From CAYMJV01 sp964390545 (GTDB lineage: Bacteria > Desulfobacterota > BSN033 > UBA1163): a DNA stretch of 18,785 bases. How positions within the stretch are numbered: position 1 is the first letter of the stretch; every line of letters begins with the position of its first letter. Shown piece by piece: positions 1-8,088 of this stretch. The position numbers and the translations under genes are program-made. Under the pieces are notes generated by a model. The model made no database searches, was not told the origin of the DNA, and saw nothing but the letters and a program-made list of their open reading frames with translations. The stretch spans positions 1 through 18,785 of the forward strand of contig CAYMJV010000059.1 of assembly GCA_964390545.1 (NCBI GenBank), read 5' to 3'.

Positions 1-68
1 TCGGCCAAAACATTACGTCAAAAAACAATACCTTGCATTTTTGAACCTTCTATGCAAAATTACAAGGC

Positions 69-368
69 ATGAAAGCGGCGTTTCCCGCTCGTCGGCTGGT
101 CCGCCCCGAGATGTTCTTCTGGCGGACACAGGCCGGAGCGGAAGTTGACCTGCTGATCATCGAAGGGCGGCGTATCCTACCGGTCGAGATCAAACTCGGT
201 GCCGCTGTGGACCACTACGCCATGGCCGGACTGCGGCAGTGCATGAAGGACCTCGAGCTCAGCCGAGGATGGTTGATCACGACGGCACGAGAGCGGCAGC
301 GTCTGTCTGCCGGCATTGAAATCATCCCGTGGGCCGACGTGGCATCCGGCCAGATCGAACTGTTCTGA
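69..368 (+). pseudogene. C-terminal remnant of a DUF4143-type AAA ATPase
   Basis: The 99 residues match the end of the ATP-binding proteins that carry a C-terminal DUF4143 domain: an aromatic FFWRTQAGAEVDLLI core with the acidic pair of the PD-(D/E)xK-like fold, then PVEIKLG and a C-terminal IPW strand. Full family members are about 380-450 residues, with a P-loop ATPase domain in front; nothing of that domain is here. An in-frame TGA lies at 42-44, nine codons before the ATG, so the coding sequence does not simply continue upstream. I see no Shine-Dalgarno sequence at the ATG. I infer a decayed gene whose front was lost; the rest may lie outside the window after a rearrangement. The family assignment is fairly sure; whether the fragment is expressed is unknown. 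Confidence 0.6.
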
Positions 369-665
369 TATCAAGGACAGCCTCATAATAGCCTCGGGGC
401 GATGCAGGGGTGCATGTCATAGTGGAAATGGGCAGAGATAGATAATCAAATCGAAACAATTAAAGTGATCTAAAAACAGAGGATAGATAGCAGCTATTGA
501 GCCTCGCAAAGTCAGAGAATTCCGACTCGGGTTCCGCTGATGCTTCCACCTACCTATACGTAACAAGCACACCTACAAAGCGTTGAGATTAGATAACATC
601 AAGGGTTGATGATTTCTGTTAGAAAGAGAGTACGTAAAAGTGAGCAGCACTGTTAAGTGTCCACC
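369..665. other. Intergenic stretch without recognised features
   Basis: AT-rich sequence between the ATPase remnant and the convergent minus-strand gene that ends at 666. I see no convincing ORF, RNA gene, terminator or repeat. An ACTTAAC heptamer just past the end of the 666-1520 gene fits one arm of an integron site, but I find no matching second arm. Confidence 0.5.
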
Positions 666-1520
666 TCACCGCCTTGGTTGGAATTTCAACTTTTCTTGGT
701 CTAACGTAACCCTAAACCTAATCGGACACTCTGGGTCTCTTGATTCCTCTGGAATCTCATAAAAAACCAACGGTAGCATTGAACCTACCTTACGGAGACA
801 AAGTGCTAAGACATCTTCTGAAAAGTTTAGCAAGTTTTCTATTGTTACGTGCATATCCTTTGTAATAGATGACGGCTGATCCTCATTACGCCGCCACCGA
901 GGAAACATACCTTTCCACTTTTTGGCTCCAGGTTCCTGAACAGCAGTGAAGTTAAAGACCTCTAAATGCCCTGAATATCCTCCCGGATGTTCGACTGCAT
1001 TTCTCTTTTTATAGATTTCGTCAATCCATACCCTAAAATCCTCAGAAATTAGCTTTGTAAATTCATCTGCTTCTCCAAATCGTTTTTTCGCCCATTTCTC
1101 AAGATATCCGAAGTCATTTTTATCTACCTTTTTAATGTCAGGATCAGTCTCATAAAACTCACAAATCATAAGCTTAATATCCCGTAGCGTCGATTTTGCC
1201 GAATAGAGAAAGCTGCCTGATAGATAGTTTAGGTTCTCAATCTGGTCAATAGTAGCGACCCTTCCATGGGCTTGAGTCTGCATCCCGTTTTTTCCAACTT
1301 TGGCCACAATTTCTGCCTCTCTTGATTCAACCTGGGTCCAAATATCGTAACAACTTAACAACTGCTGCTGCACTTTATCGTGAAGAATAGCCCACACTTT
1401 TTTCTTCTTTTCTTCTGGAAAGGAAAATGGCTCCATCAGCTGCTGACTCTGCACAGAAAGCCTTGCGACGATTGGATTATTGTTCCCATGCTCCGAAGTC
1501 TTAACGACGATATAACCCAT
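666..1520 (-). CDS. Hypothetical protein with HEPN-type motif (RNAVEH)
   Basis: 284 residues, soluble, no signal peptide. I do not recognise a named family. The one clear motif is RNAVEH at residues 173-178, an Rx4H signature as in HEPN nucleases, set in a helical stretch (WIDEIYKKRNAVEHPGG) as expected for the catalytic helix. A mostly helical N-terminal half precedes it; a beta-rich tail follows (residues 180-284). HEPN proteins are often RNases of toxin-antitoxin or abortive-infection systems (family knowledge); a role in defence is inferred from the motif and the neighbours. The ATG at 1520 lies only 6 bases beyond a degenerate attC-like junction (1527-1590) and lacks an obvious Shine-Dalgarno sequence, which is typical of gene cassettes. 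It could also be a non-catalytic HEPN scaffold. Confidence 0.65.
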   Translation of the reverse strand: MGYIVVKTSEHGNNNPIVARLSVQSQQLMEPFSFPEEKKKKVWAILHDKVQQQLLSCYDIWTQVESREAEIVAKVGKNGMQTQAHGRVATIDQIENLNYLSGSFLYSAKSTLRDIKLMICEFYETDPDIKKVDKNDFGYLEKWAKKRFGEADEFTKLISEDFRVWIDEIYKKRNAVEHPGGYSGHLEVFNFTAVQEPGAKKWKGMFPRWRRNEDQPSSITKDMHVTIENLLNFSEDVLALCLRKVGSMLPLVFYEIPEESRDPECPIRFRVTLDQEKLKFQPRR

Positions 1521-1526
1521 TTCTTA

Positions 1527-1590
1527 TCCCAACACTTGATCTTCGGGGGCGTTGGCTTTCCCTACGATCCAGTGGAGCCGATTGTTATGC
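1527..1590 (-). repeat. Candidate attC-like site between two cassette-type genes
   Basis: On the minus strand the site opens with GCATAACAATCGGCTCCAC, a good R''-L'' arm of an integron attC that overlaps the TAA stop of the upstream gene. It closes with GTTGGGA, which misses the GTTRRRY consensus only in its last base. The 64-bp length fits the family range. Arm complementarity is only partial (TGGATC against GATCAAG-type sequence), so this is a weaker candidate than the site at 2604-2654. It could be chance. Confidence 0.35.
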
Positions 1591-2595
1591 CTTGCTTTTC
1601 CAATTCGTTGTGAAACCTGGAGGCCAAAGACAAACCGAATCCCACTTTGAAACCTCCTTGGCGAGCGCATCCCATTTTTTGCGCACCTTCTCCATATTCT
1701 TTGGACTTACCCATCTTTTTTCAAGATTTCCCAAATGATCATACTGAGGAACAGGCAATCCCCCGAGACTAGATTCCCAAAGAAGTGAGGCTGAAATGAA
1801 AGAAGCAACTTGATAGATGATCTTATGGCAACTTTCCAATCGTTCCAAGGTTATAGCTTTCTCTTTATCCTCGAGGTCTATTCTTGTTTCTGGCGCAGCA
1901 CCATGGGCTATGAATTTGTCAACATACGTTTTGATATGTTCGCACTTCTTGATTTGCCTTTCCAAATGCTCCAGAATCTCGGTTTTGATACGATCGTCTC
2001 TTGTTCTTTCTTTTGGGTTTACTTGTGCCAATATATCAAAATTATTATGGACTCTTTCAGCCATTGGCCAAGCATCTGGTCCTAACGTCGCTAAAGTGCC
2101 GACGTGAACCCCACTCTTCGTCACGGGCAAAGAAGAGAGCCATTTCCGCTGAACCGAATCGTAGTCATATGGCAGCCCATCATAACAAACATAGTTTTCG
2201 CGTGTCATCAGATCCAAATTCTCTTCAATGTCCTTGAGAACTCTCCTCAATGAAATAACGGCCCATTTTGGATTAGCTTTTGGCTTCTCTATGAGTCGTC
2301 TTATAGTTGTGGCTTGTGTTGTGACGAATCCGGCATCAAATAGGCGAATTACGGGACGATTAAAGCCTACCCCGTTTTCAGGCTCCGTGCCTGCGATGTT
2401 TCTTAACTCATTTACGACGCAAAACAGGGCGTGATCCCAAAGCATAGAATAGATTTGACGGGATATTGAGTGAGGGTCTTCCCCCTTCAGCCATTCCATC
2501 CATTGCAGTCGCTTTTGCCGAAATGCTTCCCCTTTCCCCTTGTCGAGAATATCGCACTGATCAATCGAATAGGTGTAGTCGAATCTTTTGTTCAT
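1585..2595 (-). CDS. Hypothetical helical protein, possibly degenerate HEPN/AbiU2-like
   Basis: 336 residues, no membrane segment or signal peptide. The N-terminal half is helix-rich (SMLWDHALFCVVNELRNIA around residues 50-68, then TTIRRLIEK). Around residues 224-231 it has YVDKFIAH, which resembles the 'RDKxIAH' helix of AbiU2-like HEPN proteins but lacks the arginine, so nuclease activity is doubtful. No firm family assignment. It is flanked on both sides by attC-like heptamers: its start codon is 8 bases past GTTATGC at 2604-2610, and its TAA stop is inside GCATAAC. No Shine-Dalgarno sequence is visible. This whole unit therefore behaves like a single integron gene cassette. A role beside the other HEPN-type genes is inference. 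Confidence 0.6.
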   Translation of the reverse strand: MNKRFDYTYSIDQCDILDKGKGEAFRQKRLQWMEWLKGEDPHSISRQIYSMLWDHALFCVVNELRNIAGTEPENGVGFNRPVIRLFDAGFVTTQATTIRRLIEKPKANPKWAVISLRRVLKDIEENLDLMTRENYVCYDGLPYDYDSVQRKWLSSLPVTKSGVHVGTLATLGPDAWPMAERVHNNFDILAQVNPKERTRDDRIKTEILEHLERQIKKCEHIKTYVDKFIAHGAAPETRIDLEDKEKAITLERLESCHKIIYQVASFISASLLWESSLGGLPVPQYDHLGNLEKRWVSPKNMEKVRKKWDALAKEVSKWDSVCLWPPGFTTNWKSKA

Positions 2596-2603
2596 TTATA
2601 TTA

Positions 2604-2654
2604 GCATAACCCAAAAATCAGCCACGAGTGTAACGCTCCAATCCGTTGTTAGGC
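2604..2654 (-). repeat. Candidate integron attC-like recombination site
   Basis: Minus strand: GCCTAAC (fits RYYYAAC, and holds the TAA stop of the 2649-3344 gene) followed by AACGGATTGGAGCG, a short spacer, and ending in GTTATGC, a heptamer seen in Vibrio-type attC repeats. The outer heptamers pair with one mismatch and the inner arms pair partly. Length is 51 bp, near the lower limit for attC. No integron integrase gene lies in the window. Confidence 0.45.
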
Positions 2655-3344
2655 CTCTTCGTCATGCCTAAAATCTTCTGGTAGGGGCCTTCCTAGCCGC
2701 AGACGCTCCCTTCGGCTATCCTCAGCCCGTAAACCCGTTCGCATGAAATATATTAGGGTATCCCCCTCTCCACCCATGGCTATGAAATGCTCGTATGCCG
2801 TTTCAGACTCCCAATAGTAAGCCTCTAACTTGTTCAAAACAGCTCGAACGGCAGAGAGAGCGGCTTCGACTTTATCACGGCTAACCCCGGGAAGAGGTTC
2901 AACTCCAGTTTTCAGAGCCAATGCGAGGTCTATGTGAGCTAACTTTCGGTTCCGCAAATCGCGTGCGAATAATGAAGTCGATAATGCGACCTCAATTAGC
3001 GATCCGACCTCTTTCTTCAGAGTGGCATCAGAGATTACCTCAGGAAGCCTTCGCAATGACAGATTAGCTTTCCCTCTCGATTTCAACGGGTCGGTAAGGC
3101 GAGCCAAGTGAAGAATGACGTCATCCCACAGAGCATCTTGAACAATCCGAAAAAAATGGCTGGCAACCTTATTAAGTAGCTCCACGCGTTGTCGGGAGTG
3201 CCCAAAGAGTTGGCGGTACTGGTTCCATTTTGCATGCAACCAGGTAACTTCATTCCAGAGTTCATGGTACACAGGCCCTAGATCCGGACCCATGTCACGC
3301 AAGTGCTTTTCTCGAACCTCCTTGGCTGACTGTTCCTCGGCCAT
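2649..3344 (-). CDS. AbiU2-like HEPN domain protein
   Basis: 231 residues from the ATG at 3344, which has AAGGTG just ahead of it; an in-frame GTG at 3365 would add seven residues. The pattern (W....RQLFG, HFFRIVQDALWDDVILHLARL, TDPLKSRGKANLSL) is that of the AbiU2 HEPN family. The Rx5H motif RNRKLAH (residues 131-137) sits where the catalytic helix is expected. AbiU was described as a lactococcal abortive-infection system; HEPN domains of this class are thought to be RNases (family knowledge). The gene follows the DUF2971 gene in the same direction and ends inside the attC-like site at 2604-2654. A phage-defence or toxin role is inference; no antitoxin partner (MNT nucleotidyltransferase) is seen nearby. 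Confidence 0.72.
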   Translation of the reverse strand: MAEEQSAKEVREKHLRDMGPDLGPVYHELWNEVTWLHAKWNQYRQLFGHSRQRVELLNKVASHFFRIVQDALWDDVILHLARLTDPLKSRGKANLSLRRLPEVISDATLKKEVGSLIEVALSTSLFARDLRNRKLAHIDLALALKTGVEPLPGVSRDKVEAALSAVRAVLNKLEAYYWESETAYEHFIAMGGEGDTLIYFMRTGLRAEDSRRERLRLGRPLPEDFRHDEEA

Positions 3345-3459
3345 TTTCACCTTAGAAGACCCCACGCTTTCCGCCGCCGAGTAAACTTCAATCTCAAACT
3401 ATCACGTTACAATTTGACGAAGTCTGCATCTTCTGACATTTACTAATCTTTGACCTTTT

Positions 3460-4101
3460 TTATCCGCGTGGCTTAATCTTGTAACCTTGCCATTCCATTC
3501 TACTTGGTATGACTTTGGCATCTAGCCGCTTTGCCAATTCTAAGACGTATTCTTTGTTATTGTCATATTTAGAGCCTAAAACTATTTCCTTAACTTTCAG
3601 CCTATCCTCGAATTGAATGAAATAGTGACCATCAATTTTAGTGCAGTCTTTTAGTTTCACCAATATCCTATATTCATTTTCATAGTGCCACTCTTGATAT
3701 TTTACCTTGGCCAAACCGAGGAATAACTTTTCGTTTATTTTTGAGTCATTCGTCAATTCAAATTGTTTTCTTATAGGGTCAGGGTTGTAATCTACCTTTA
3801 GTATTTCGTCTTTTAAAATTTCAAAGCCTATCGCTATTCCCTTGTGTTTATCCGCATAGTGTCCCCAGAGAAGTGGCTCATTCCAGGACTGAGAAAAGCA
3901 CAAAAGACCATACTTTTTTGAAATTTCTTTTCGGATATTATGGTAGCGTTTCCTTTTTTTGGGGTCCTTGTATCTTAGATATGGCATCAGTTCAAATGGG
4001 TCATTAAGAGTATCCAGCGTGCTGATCCTTATCATTTTCCGTTCAAGATCATGTATTGCATGCGTAGAAGAAAGAAAGTGATAGAATATTTGTTCACTCA
4101 T
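3460..4101 (-). CDS. DUF2971 domain-containing protein
   Basis: 213 residues. It shows the family pattern in order: YHFLSSTHAI near the N-terminus, RISTLDTLNDPFEL (residues ~26-39), CFSQSWNEPLLWGHYADKHKGIAIGFE (~68-94), a KVKYQEWHYENEYRIL segment (~150-167) and a closing IVLGSK/YKIKPRG part. DUF2971 proteins have no agreed biochemical activity but recur in defence islands and integron cassettes (recollection, not checked here). The conserved W-x-HYA and YENEYR residues are all present, so it is not obviously degenerate. The ATG at 4101 has no clear Shine-Dalgarno sequence. It precedes the AbiU2-like gene on the same strand with a 115-bp gap. Confidence 0.75.
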   Translation of the reverse strand: MSEQIFYHFLSSTHAIHDLERKMIRISTLDTLNDPFELMPYLRYKDPKKRKRYHNIRKEISKKYGLLCFSQSWNEPLLWGHYADKHKGIAIGFEILKDEILKVDYNPDPIRKQFELTNDSKINEKLFLGLAKVKYQEWHYENEYRILVKLKDCTKIDGHYFIQFEDRLKVKEIVLGSKYDNNKEYVLELAKRLDAKVIPSRMEWQGYKIKPRG

Positions 4102-4439
4102 AAAATTTTCCGTTTATACGATTTTTGTCTTTTCTTTCCGGCGGTAGCTCTTCCTATCTTGGGGCCTGTTTATTACATACAACTCGTTTAAATCCGAACT
4201 TATGCGAACTGGGTTTGTTTATTCCCCCAAAATGGGAGGGTAGAAGAAGTTCAGATACATTCCTGAGAATGGGGGTATAGACGAACTGATTCGGATATAC
4301 CACTTGTGGATTACTGGTTGGAATATACACCTTCTTACCAAATCTGTAAACTATTTAGTACAAGGAAGAAGGGTCGCCTTTTTACACAGAATGCGACACG
4401 CTAAGAGCGGTGACTGAGATTGCCCGGCTGATTGGCCGG
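4102..4439. other. 338-bp intergenic region
   Basis: No ORF of substance. Just past the upstream gene's stop, the minus strand reads CCGGCcaatcaGCCGG (complement of 4423-4438), a 5-bp-stem hairpin without a T-run, directly preceded by the attC-like heptamer GCCTAAC (4439-4445). The rest is AT-rich with short repeats of TTCG-containing words; I see nothing else in it. Confidence 0.4.
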
Positions 4440-5141
4440 TTAGGCATCGTGGCGTGAGAATCCCGAGAGCGCCGCTACCGCTGGTTTCATGGCATTGCCA
4501 AACATGTCCTCGTAGTGGACCTCAACCACGATATCGCGGAGGGCGCGTCGAACTTGGGTTCTCAATGGAGCGAACTCCTTCTCTTCACCTTTGGGTGTAA
4601 GCTGGATTAGAATTGATTCGCCATCGCGAGGAATTACGTTAGGCGGACCCCCAATTGTAAACGTCTTCCAAGGATAGCCACCAAGACCCGGCATCAACTT
4701 CACGAGGTCAGCTGTTTTTTTAGTGGGCTCTAAAGCGGAGTAGCATTCGCACTTAGTGATGACCATCGGCCCAAGACCAACATTCTGTATCTTGACGTAG
4801 ATGTTATCTTCGTAGTCTCCAGAGTCAAGATTGGCAAATGGGCGGACGAATTCCCGCTCCCGCTGTGTTTCCAGCCGGTGTACCGCCAGTGCAAGATAGA
4901 CCAAAACGGCGAGATTAATCACACCAATGATAGGACCGGCAACGCCACCGATGTACTGACCAAAATTGCTCCAATCGGTTGGATCTGGGGAGATTGGAGA
5001 ATTCCAGAACCGCGATACGAAAGCCGCCAGGGGGATGGCTATTGACAGCATTGCCAGGATAACGATTCCCACAACCGCAGTTCGAGGCTTCATGATCCTC
5101 CAGAATAATGGCTTTGGTTTCTGGCCAACCTGAGACACCAT
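4440..5141 (-). CDS. Putative two-TM membrane protein of unknown function
   Basis: About 233 residues from the ATG at 5141 (an in-frame GTG at 5144 adds one). Two N-terminal membrane segments are clear: TAVVGIVILAMLSIAIPLA (residues ~22-45) and IGGVAGPIIGVINLAVLVYL (~64-85), linked by an acidic/polar loop WNSPISPDPTDWSNFGQ. After the second helix comes a basic coiled segment (HRLETQREREFVRP) and a beta-rich soluble domain of ~140 residues that would lie in the cytoplasm if both helices cross. The 'DWSNFGQYIGG..GPIIG' pattern recurs in many uncharacterised bacterial membrane proteins; no function is known to me. The stop overlaps GCCTAAC, an attC-type heptamer, hinting that it too is a cassette gene. 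No clear Shine-Dalgarno sequence. Confidence 0.6.
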   Translation of the reverse strand: MVSQVGQKPKPLFWRIMKPRTAVVGIVILAMLSIAIPLAAFVSRFWNSPISPDPTDWSNFGQYIGGVAGPIIGVINLAVLVYLALAVHRLETQREREFVRPFANLDSGDYEDNIYVKIQNVGLGPMVITKCECYSALEPTKKTADLVKLMPGLGGYPWKTFTIGGPPNVIPRDGESILIQLTPKGEEKEFAPLRTQVRRALRDIVVEVHYEDMFGNAMKPAVAALSGFSRHDA

Positions 5142-5144
5142 CAC

Positions 5145-5798
5145 ATTAGTGGTTCTAAGTTATCAAAAAATGGCTTTTAGTATGTAAGCTAAGTTTTTTG
5201 GTTCTTATATGGTTTCCGCTTAAGCTCCTTCAAAGATTCATTAGAGAGAGCAGATACACCGGGTTCTGCACGCGTTTCTTTCACTCGGGATTTTACACAT
5301 CCCGGCATGCTTTGTCAATTCATGATTAGATGAAGCAAGGAGGTATCAGAGAAAGAAAAAGTGTCTTCTTATATGGAATGCGGAAAGAGCATTCATCAGT
5401 AACGTGAAATCCAGGATCACCTTAATATTCTAACCTTCCCTGAAATTCGGCTGCCGATTACCAGTTGAAGTCTACCCTTTTCGATAGAACTTGCAAAAAT
5501 TGACTTCAGGAAGTAACCTGAGGGCTGGAGTTGGACAATTCCTCGTTTTCCGATGGCCCAATATCTTGCCAGAACCCTCACCGGTTATCGAGTTGAGAAA
5601 GCGGAAGGTATGATCTTCAAATGATAACTTTTCGGAGGTTTAGAAACGCAATGTCCATAGCAGCTATTGAAAGTGGTTCGATATCTTAATTCACAATCTA
5701 TAAAAAAGGCGATTTTGCGTCGTCTCCCTCGGGTTCCCTTACATCTATTAATTATATGGTATTTATTTGGAGGAAGTAAGGCGGAGCACACCCTTATC
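5145..5798. other. 654-bp gap, no gene supported
   Basis: This stretch separates the accessory cluster from the molybdopterin gene. An 87-codon minus-strand ORF at 5585-5848 exists but overlaps the end of the molybdopterin gene and has no domain-like pattern, so I do not call it. A weak 5-bp stem (TCAGG/CCTGA, 5506-5521) is present. No RNA gene, IS end or terminator is convincing. Confidence 0.5.
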
Positions 5799-7772
5799 TT
5801 AAATAGTTTTGATTTTGACTCTGATTGAGTTAAACCGAGGACCTGCACCTAGAGTCTGTGGATAACTCGACGCCAAACTGTTTAAGGGAACACCGTTTTT
5901 CCCGGTCAAAGGTCTCGGCGACCACAAGACTCCCTTAGAGACGTTTTCGGCTATAATCGCTTCGGTAGTTAGCATTCCTAGTTCGTTGAATAGAGTAATA
6001 TCGTCTCCATTCTTTATCCCAAGCCTATCCGCATCAATAGGATTAATCCACACAATTTCTGGGATCTCGCCGTAGACATCCCTGAACTGACTGTGGGTCC
6101 ACTTCGGGAGCGCACTGTTAAGCAAGGTAAACCAGCTTTCATCTACGTCATTCGGTAACTGCAAAGGTAAAGGGCTAGCACACTTATTAGGCGCTCCAGA
6201 GGAGTAGAACTCGATCTTACCCGAAGGTGTTTGATACTCTTCGCGGGGTCTTTGCCAAAGCTTCAGCACCGAGCCTTTAAGCAGGTCATCAAGGCATCCG
6301 TTGTCAAAGGTATCATTCATGGCTGCCCCTAAGGCGTGCCAAGGGTCCTCGAATAACCACGTCTCGGGGGAGTTCAGTTTCTTTGCAAGCTGGTGCATCA
6401 GCCAGATCTCGTGTCTACTTTCCCCAAGCGGCTCCACCGCCTTCCGAGATAGTCGAGTGTAGAGGTGATGGTCAGAGAAGTTCACATCCGTCTTCTCCAA
6501 GTAAGTAGCTGCGGGCAGTACAACGTCCGCGAGCCTTGCCGTCTCGGTCCAGTGTGTCTCGTGAACGACCACGAACACGTCATCCCTTGAGAGTCCTGCC
6601 CGGACACCGTTCTGGTCTGGGAGCGTGGAGGCGGGGTTGGAGCCACTGACGAAAACAAACTTGAACTCACCTGAGTTTAGCCTTGGACCCAGCGAGACCT
6701 GTTCAACGACTTTTGACTCTTTGCTACTCAACTTGCTCCCATTGATGTAACTCCAATCGGTGGACCGACCCTTAGAGTCGCTGTAATGGAAGCCACGGTG
6801 CTGGCCTAGCAGTGCTGGCACTAGACTCACCGCCCTCGCGGCTTCCGCCCCATAACTCGATTTGTTCAGCCCTAAGCCTATCATGAACCCGACAGGAGGT
6901 CTCGTGATAAGTATCTTGCATAGCTCCTCAACCTTTGTCCATGGGAGATTCGTCGCCTCTTCCACACGCTCCGGGGTCCAGCTCTTAACCTCTTTCCTGA
7001 GTTTGTCGTATCCGGTAGTCCATTTCTCGATGAACCTTTTATCTACCTTGTTATTTTCGATAAGGTATCGCGATATTCCATAGAACAATGCCACATCGCT
7101 GCCCGGACGTGGGTTAATCCACAGATCGGAGCTCTCGGAGGTTTCACTCTTCCTCGGGTCGATCGACACCAGAACTGTACCCTTCTGGTTCTTCGCCCTT
7201 ATTGAAAACGCCCAGAGGTGAGCAGAGCTGACTCGTGCATTGTTGCCCCAGAACACGATGGCCCCACAGTCGAGCACATCCTCGAATCCGAGTCCGTAGG
7301 TGAGTCCGTAGTGGAGCCCGATTCCGGCATGTCCTGAGGAAGCGCAGAGGGCGCCGTCCGTCACGGTCGCGCCAACCGAGCGCCACAATCTCTCAGGGTA
7401 CTGCCAGGCGAGAAACCCTTGGTTTCCTGGGTAGTCGTAATGCAAGACGGATTCGCTGCCAAAATTCTCTAAGACGCTGGTGAGTTTCCCTGCGACCAGA
7501 TCCACTGCCTCCGACCATGGGACTCGTTTAAACTCGTTTCCATCCTTGAGATAGGGATGGAGCACGCGTTCCGTGCTGTACACCCGCTTAGGATCGCCGA
7601 TCCCTCGTGGACAAAGGAATCCTTGCGTTACTGGGTTTTCCTTGCTGCCTCTCATGGAGGTGATCTTACCATCCTCTACGATGGCGTCCACGAAACATGT
7701 GTCTGGGCAGTCACGGTGGCATACAGTCTTTACAACGAAAGTTAATTCTTTTGAGTCATGTGAGGGATCCAT
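5799..7772 (-). CDS. Molybdopterin/[4Fe-4S] oxidoreductase, DMSO-reductase family
   Basis: 657 residues. N-terminal [4Fe-4S] motif: Cys18, Cys22, Cys26 and Cys54 (CHRDCPDTC...GFLCPRG). It is followed by the catalytic domain with GNNARVS, IDPRKSET and the GSNPAS and DVVLPAATYLEKTD signatures of bis-MGD binding, then the C-terminal dinucleotide-binding domain (INPIDADRLGIKNGDDI near residues 570-590). The segment GALCASSGHAG (~140-150) sits where the Mo-ligating Cys/Ser/Sec is expected, and a cysteine is available. No Tat signal, so cytoplasmic. At 657 residues it is short for the family, close to formate dehydrogenase/polysulfide-reductase-like single-subunit members. Substrate unknown. No ferredoxin or membrane-anchor subunit is adjacent. 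The ATG has GAGGAGA 11 bases upstream. It lies 316 bp downstream of the BMC operon, probably with its own promoter. Confidence 0.85.
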   Translation of the reverse strand: MDPSHDSKELTFVVKTVCHRDCPDTCFVDAIVEDGKITSMRGSKENPVTQGFLCPRGIGDPKRVYSTERVLHPYLKDGNEFKRVPWSEAVDLVAGKLTSVLENFGSESVLHYDYPGNQGFLAWQYPERLWRSVGATVTDGALCASSGHAGIGLHYGLTYGLGFEDVLDCGAIVFWGNNARVSSAHLWAFSIRAKNQKGTVLVSIDPRKSETSESSDLWINPRPGSDVALFYGISRYLIENNKVDKRFIEKWTTGYDKLRKEVKSWTPERVEEATNLPWTKVEELCKILITRPPVGFMIGLGLNKSSYGAEAARAVSLVPALLGQHRGFHYSDSKGRSTDWSYINGSKLSSKESKVVEQVSLGPRLNSGEFKFVFVSGSNPASTLPDQNGVRAGLSRDDVFVVVHETHWTETARLADVVLPAATYLEKTDVNFSDHHLYTRLSRKAVEPLGESRHEIWLMHQLAKKLNSPETWLFEDPWHALGAAMNDTFDNGCLDDLLKGSVLKLWQRPREEYQTPSGKIEFYSSGAPNKCASPLPLQLPNDVDESWFTLLNSALPKWTHSQFRDVYGEIPEIVWINPIDADRLGIKNGDDITLFNELGMLTTEAIIAENVSKGVLWSPRPLTGKNGVPLNSLASSYPQTLGAGPRFNSIRVKIKTI

Positions 7773-7850
7773 TTTTGATCTATTCTCCTCGGAATCAGGA
7801 GGCGGGACGGTGGATGCGCAATTCCTTCATCTTTATTTTGGCTTTCCATA

Positions 7851-7879
7851 TTTTTACCATTTTCATGCGGTGGTGTAAA
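7851..7879 (-). promoter_or_regulatory. Possible promoter for the molybdopterin gene
   Basis: Minus strand TTTACA (7874-7879), 17-base spacer, TAAAAA (7851-7856), about 80 bases ahead of the start codon. Weak match to the sigma70 pattern at the -10 box. The remainder of the 7773-8088 gap shows no ORF or terminator that I trust. Confidence 0.3.
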
Positions 7880-8088
7880 GTGGGATAGTAGACGATGGAT
7901 GGGTATCACACAATGACCGAAAATGCCGGAAGCAAAATTTCTTGCCACTATCCACACCTTCCAAAAAGCTTCGATTTGAAAGACAAGTCGAAGCCCTGGA
8001 CTCGTTCCATTCGTAGTTGTTTTGAGCGTTGCCTAGGGTGTGATGGGTGAGCCTGTAGCTCATCTGCAAGGATGGGGGATTTCTCTCC

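Noticed and set aside
5585..5848. 87-codon minus-strand ORF
   Set aside because: It overlaps the 3' end of the molybdopterin gene in another frame, its composition is random-looking and it has no initiation site.
8042..8088. TGAGC/GCTCA stem after the aldolase as operon terminator
   Set aside because: Five pairs only and no T-run on the minus strand.
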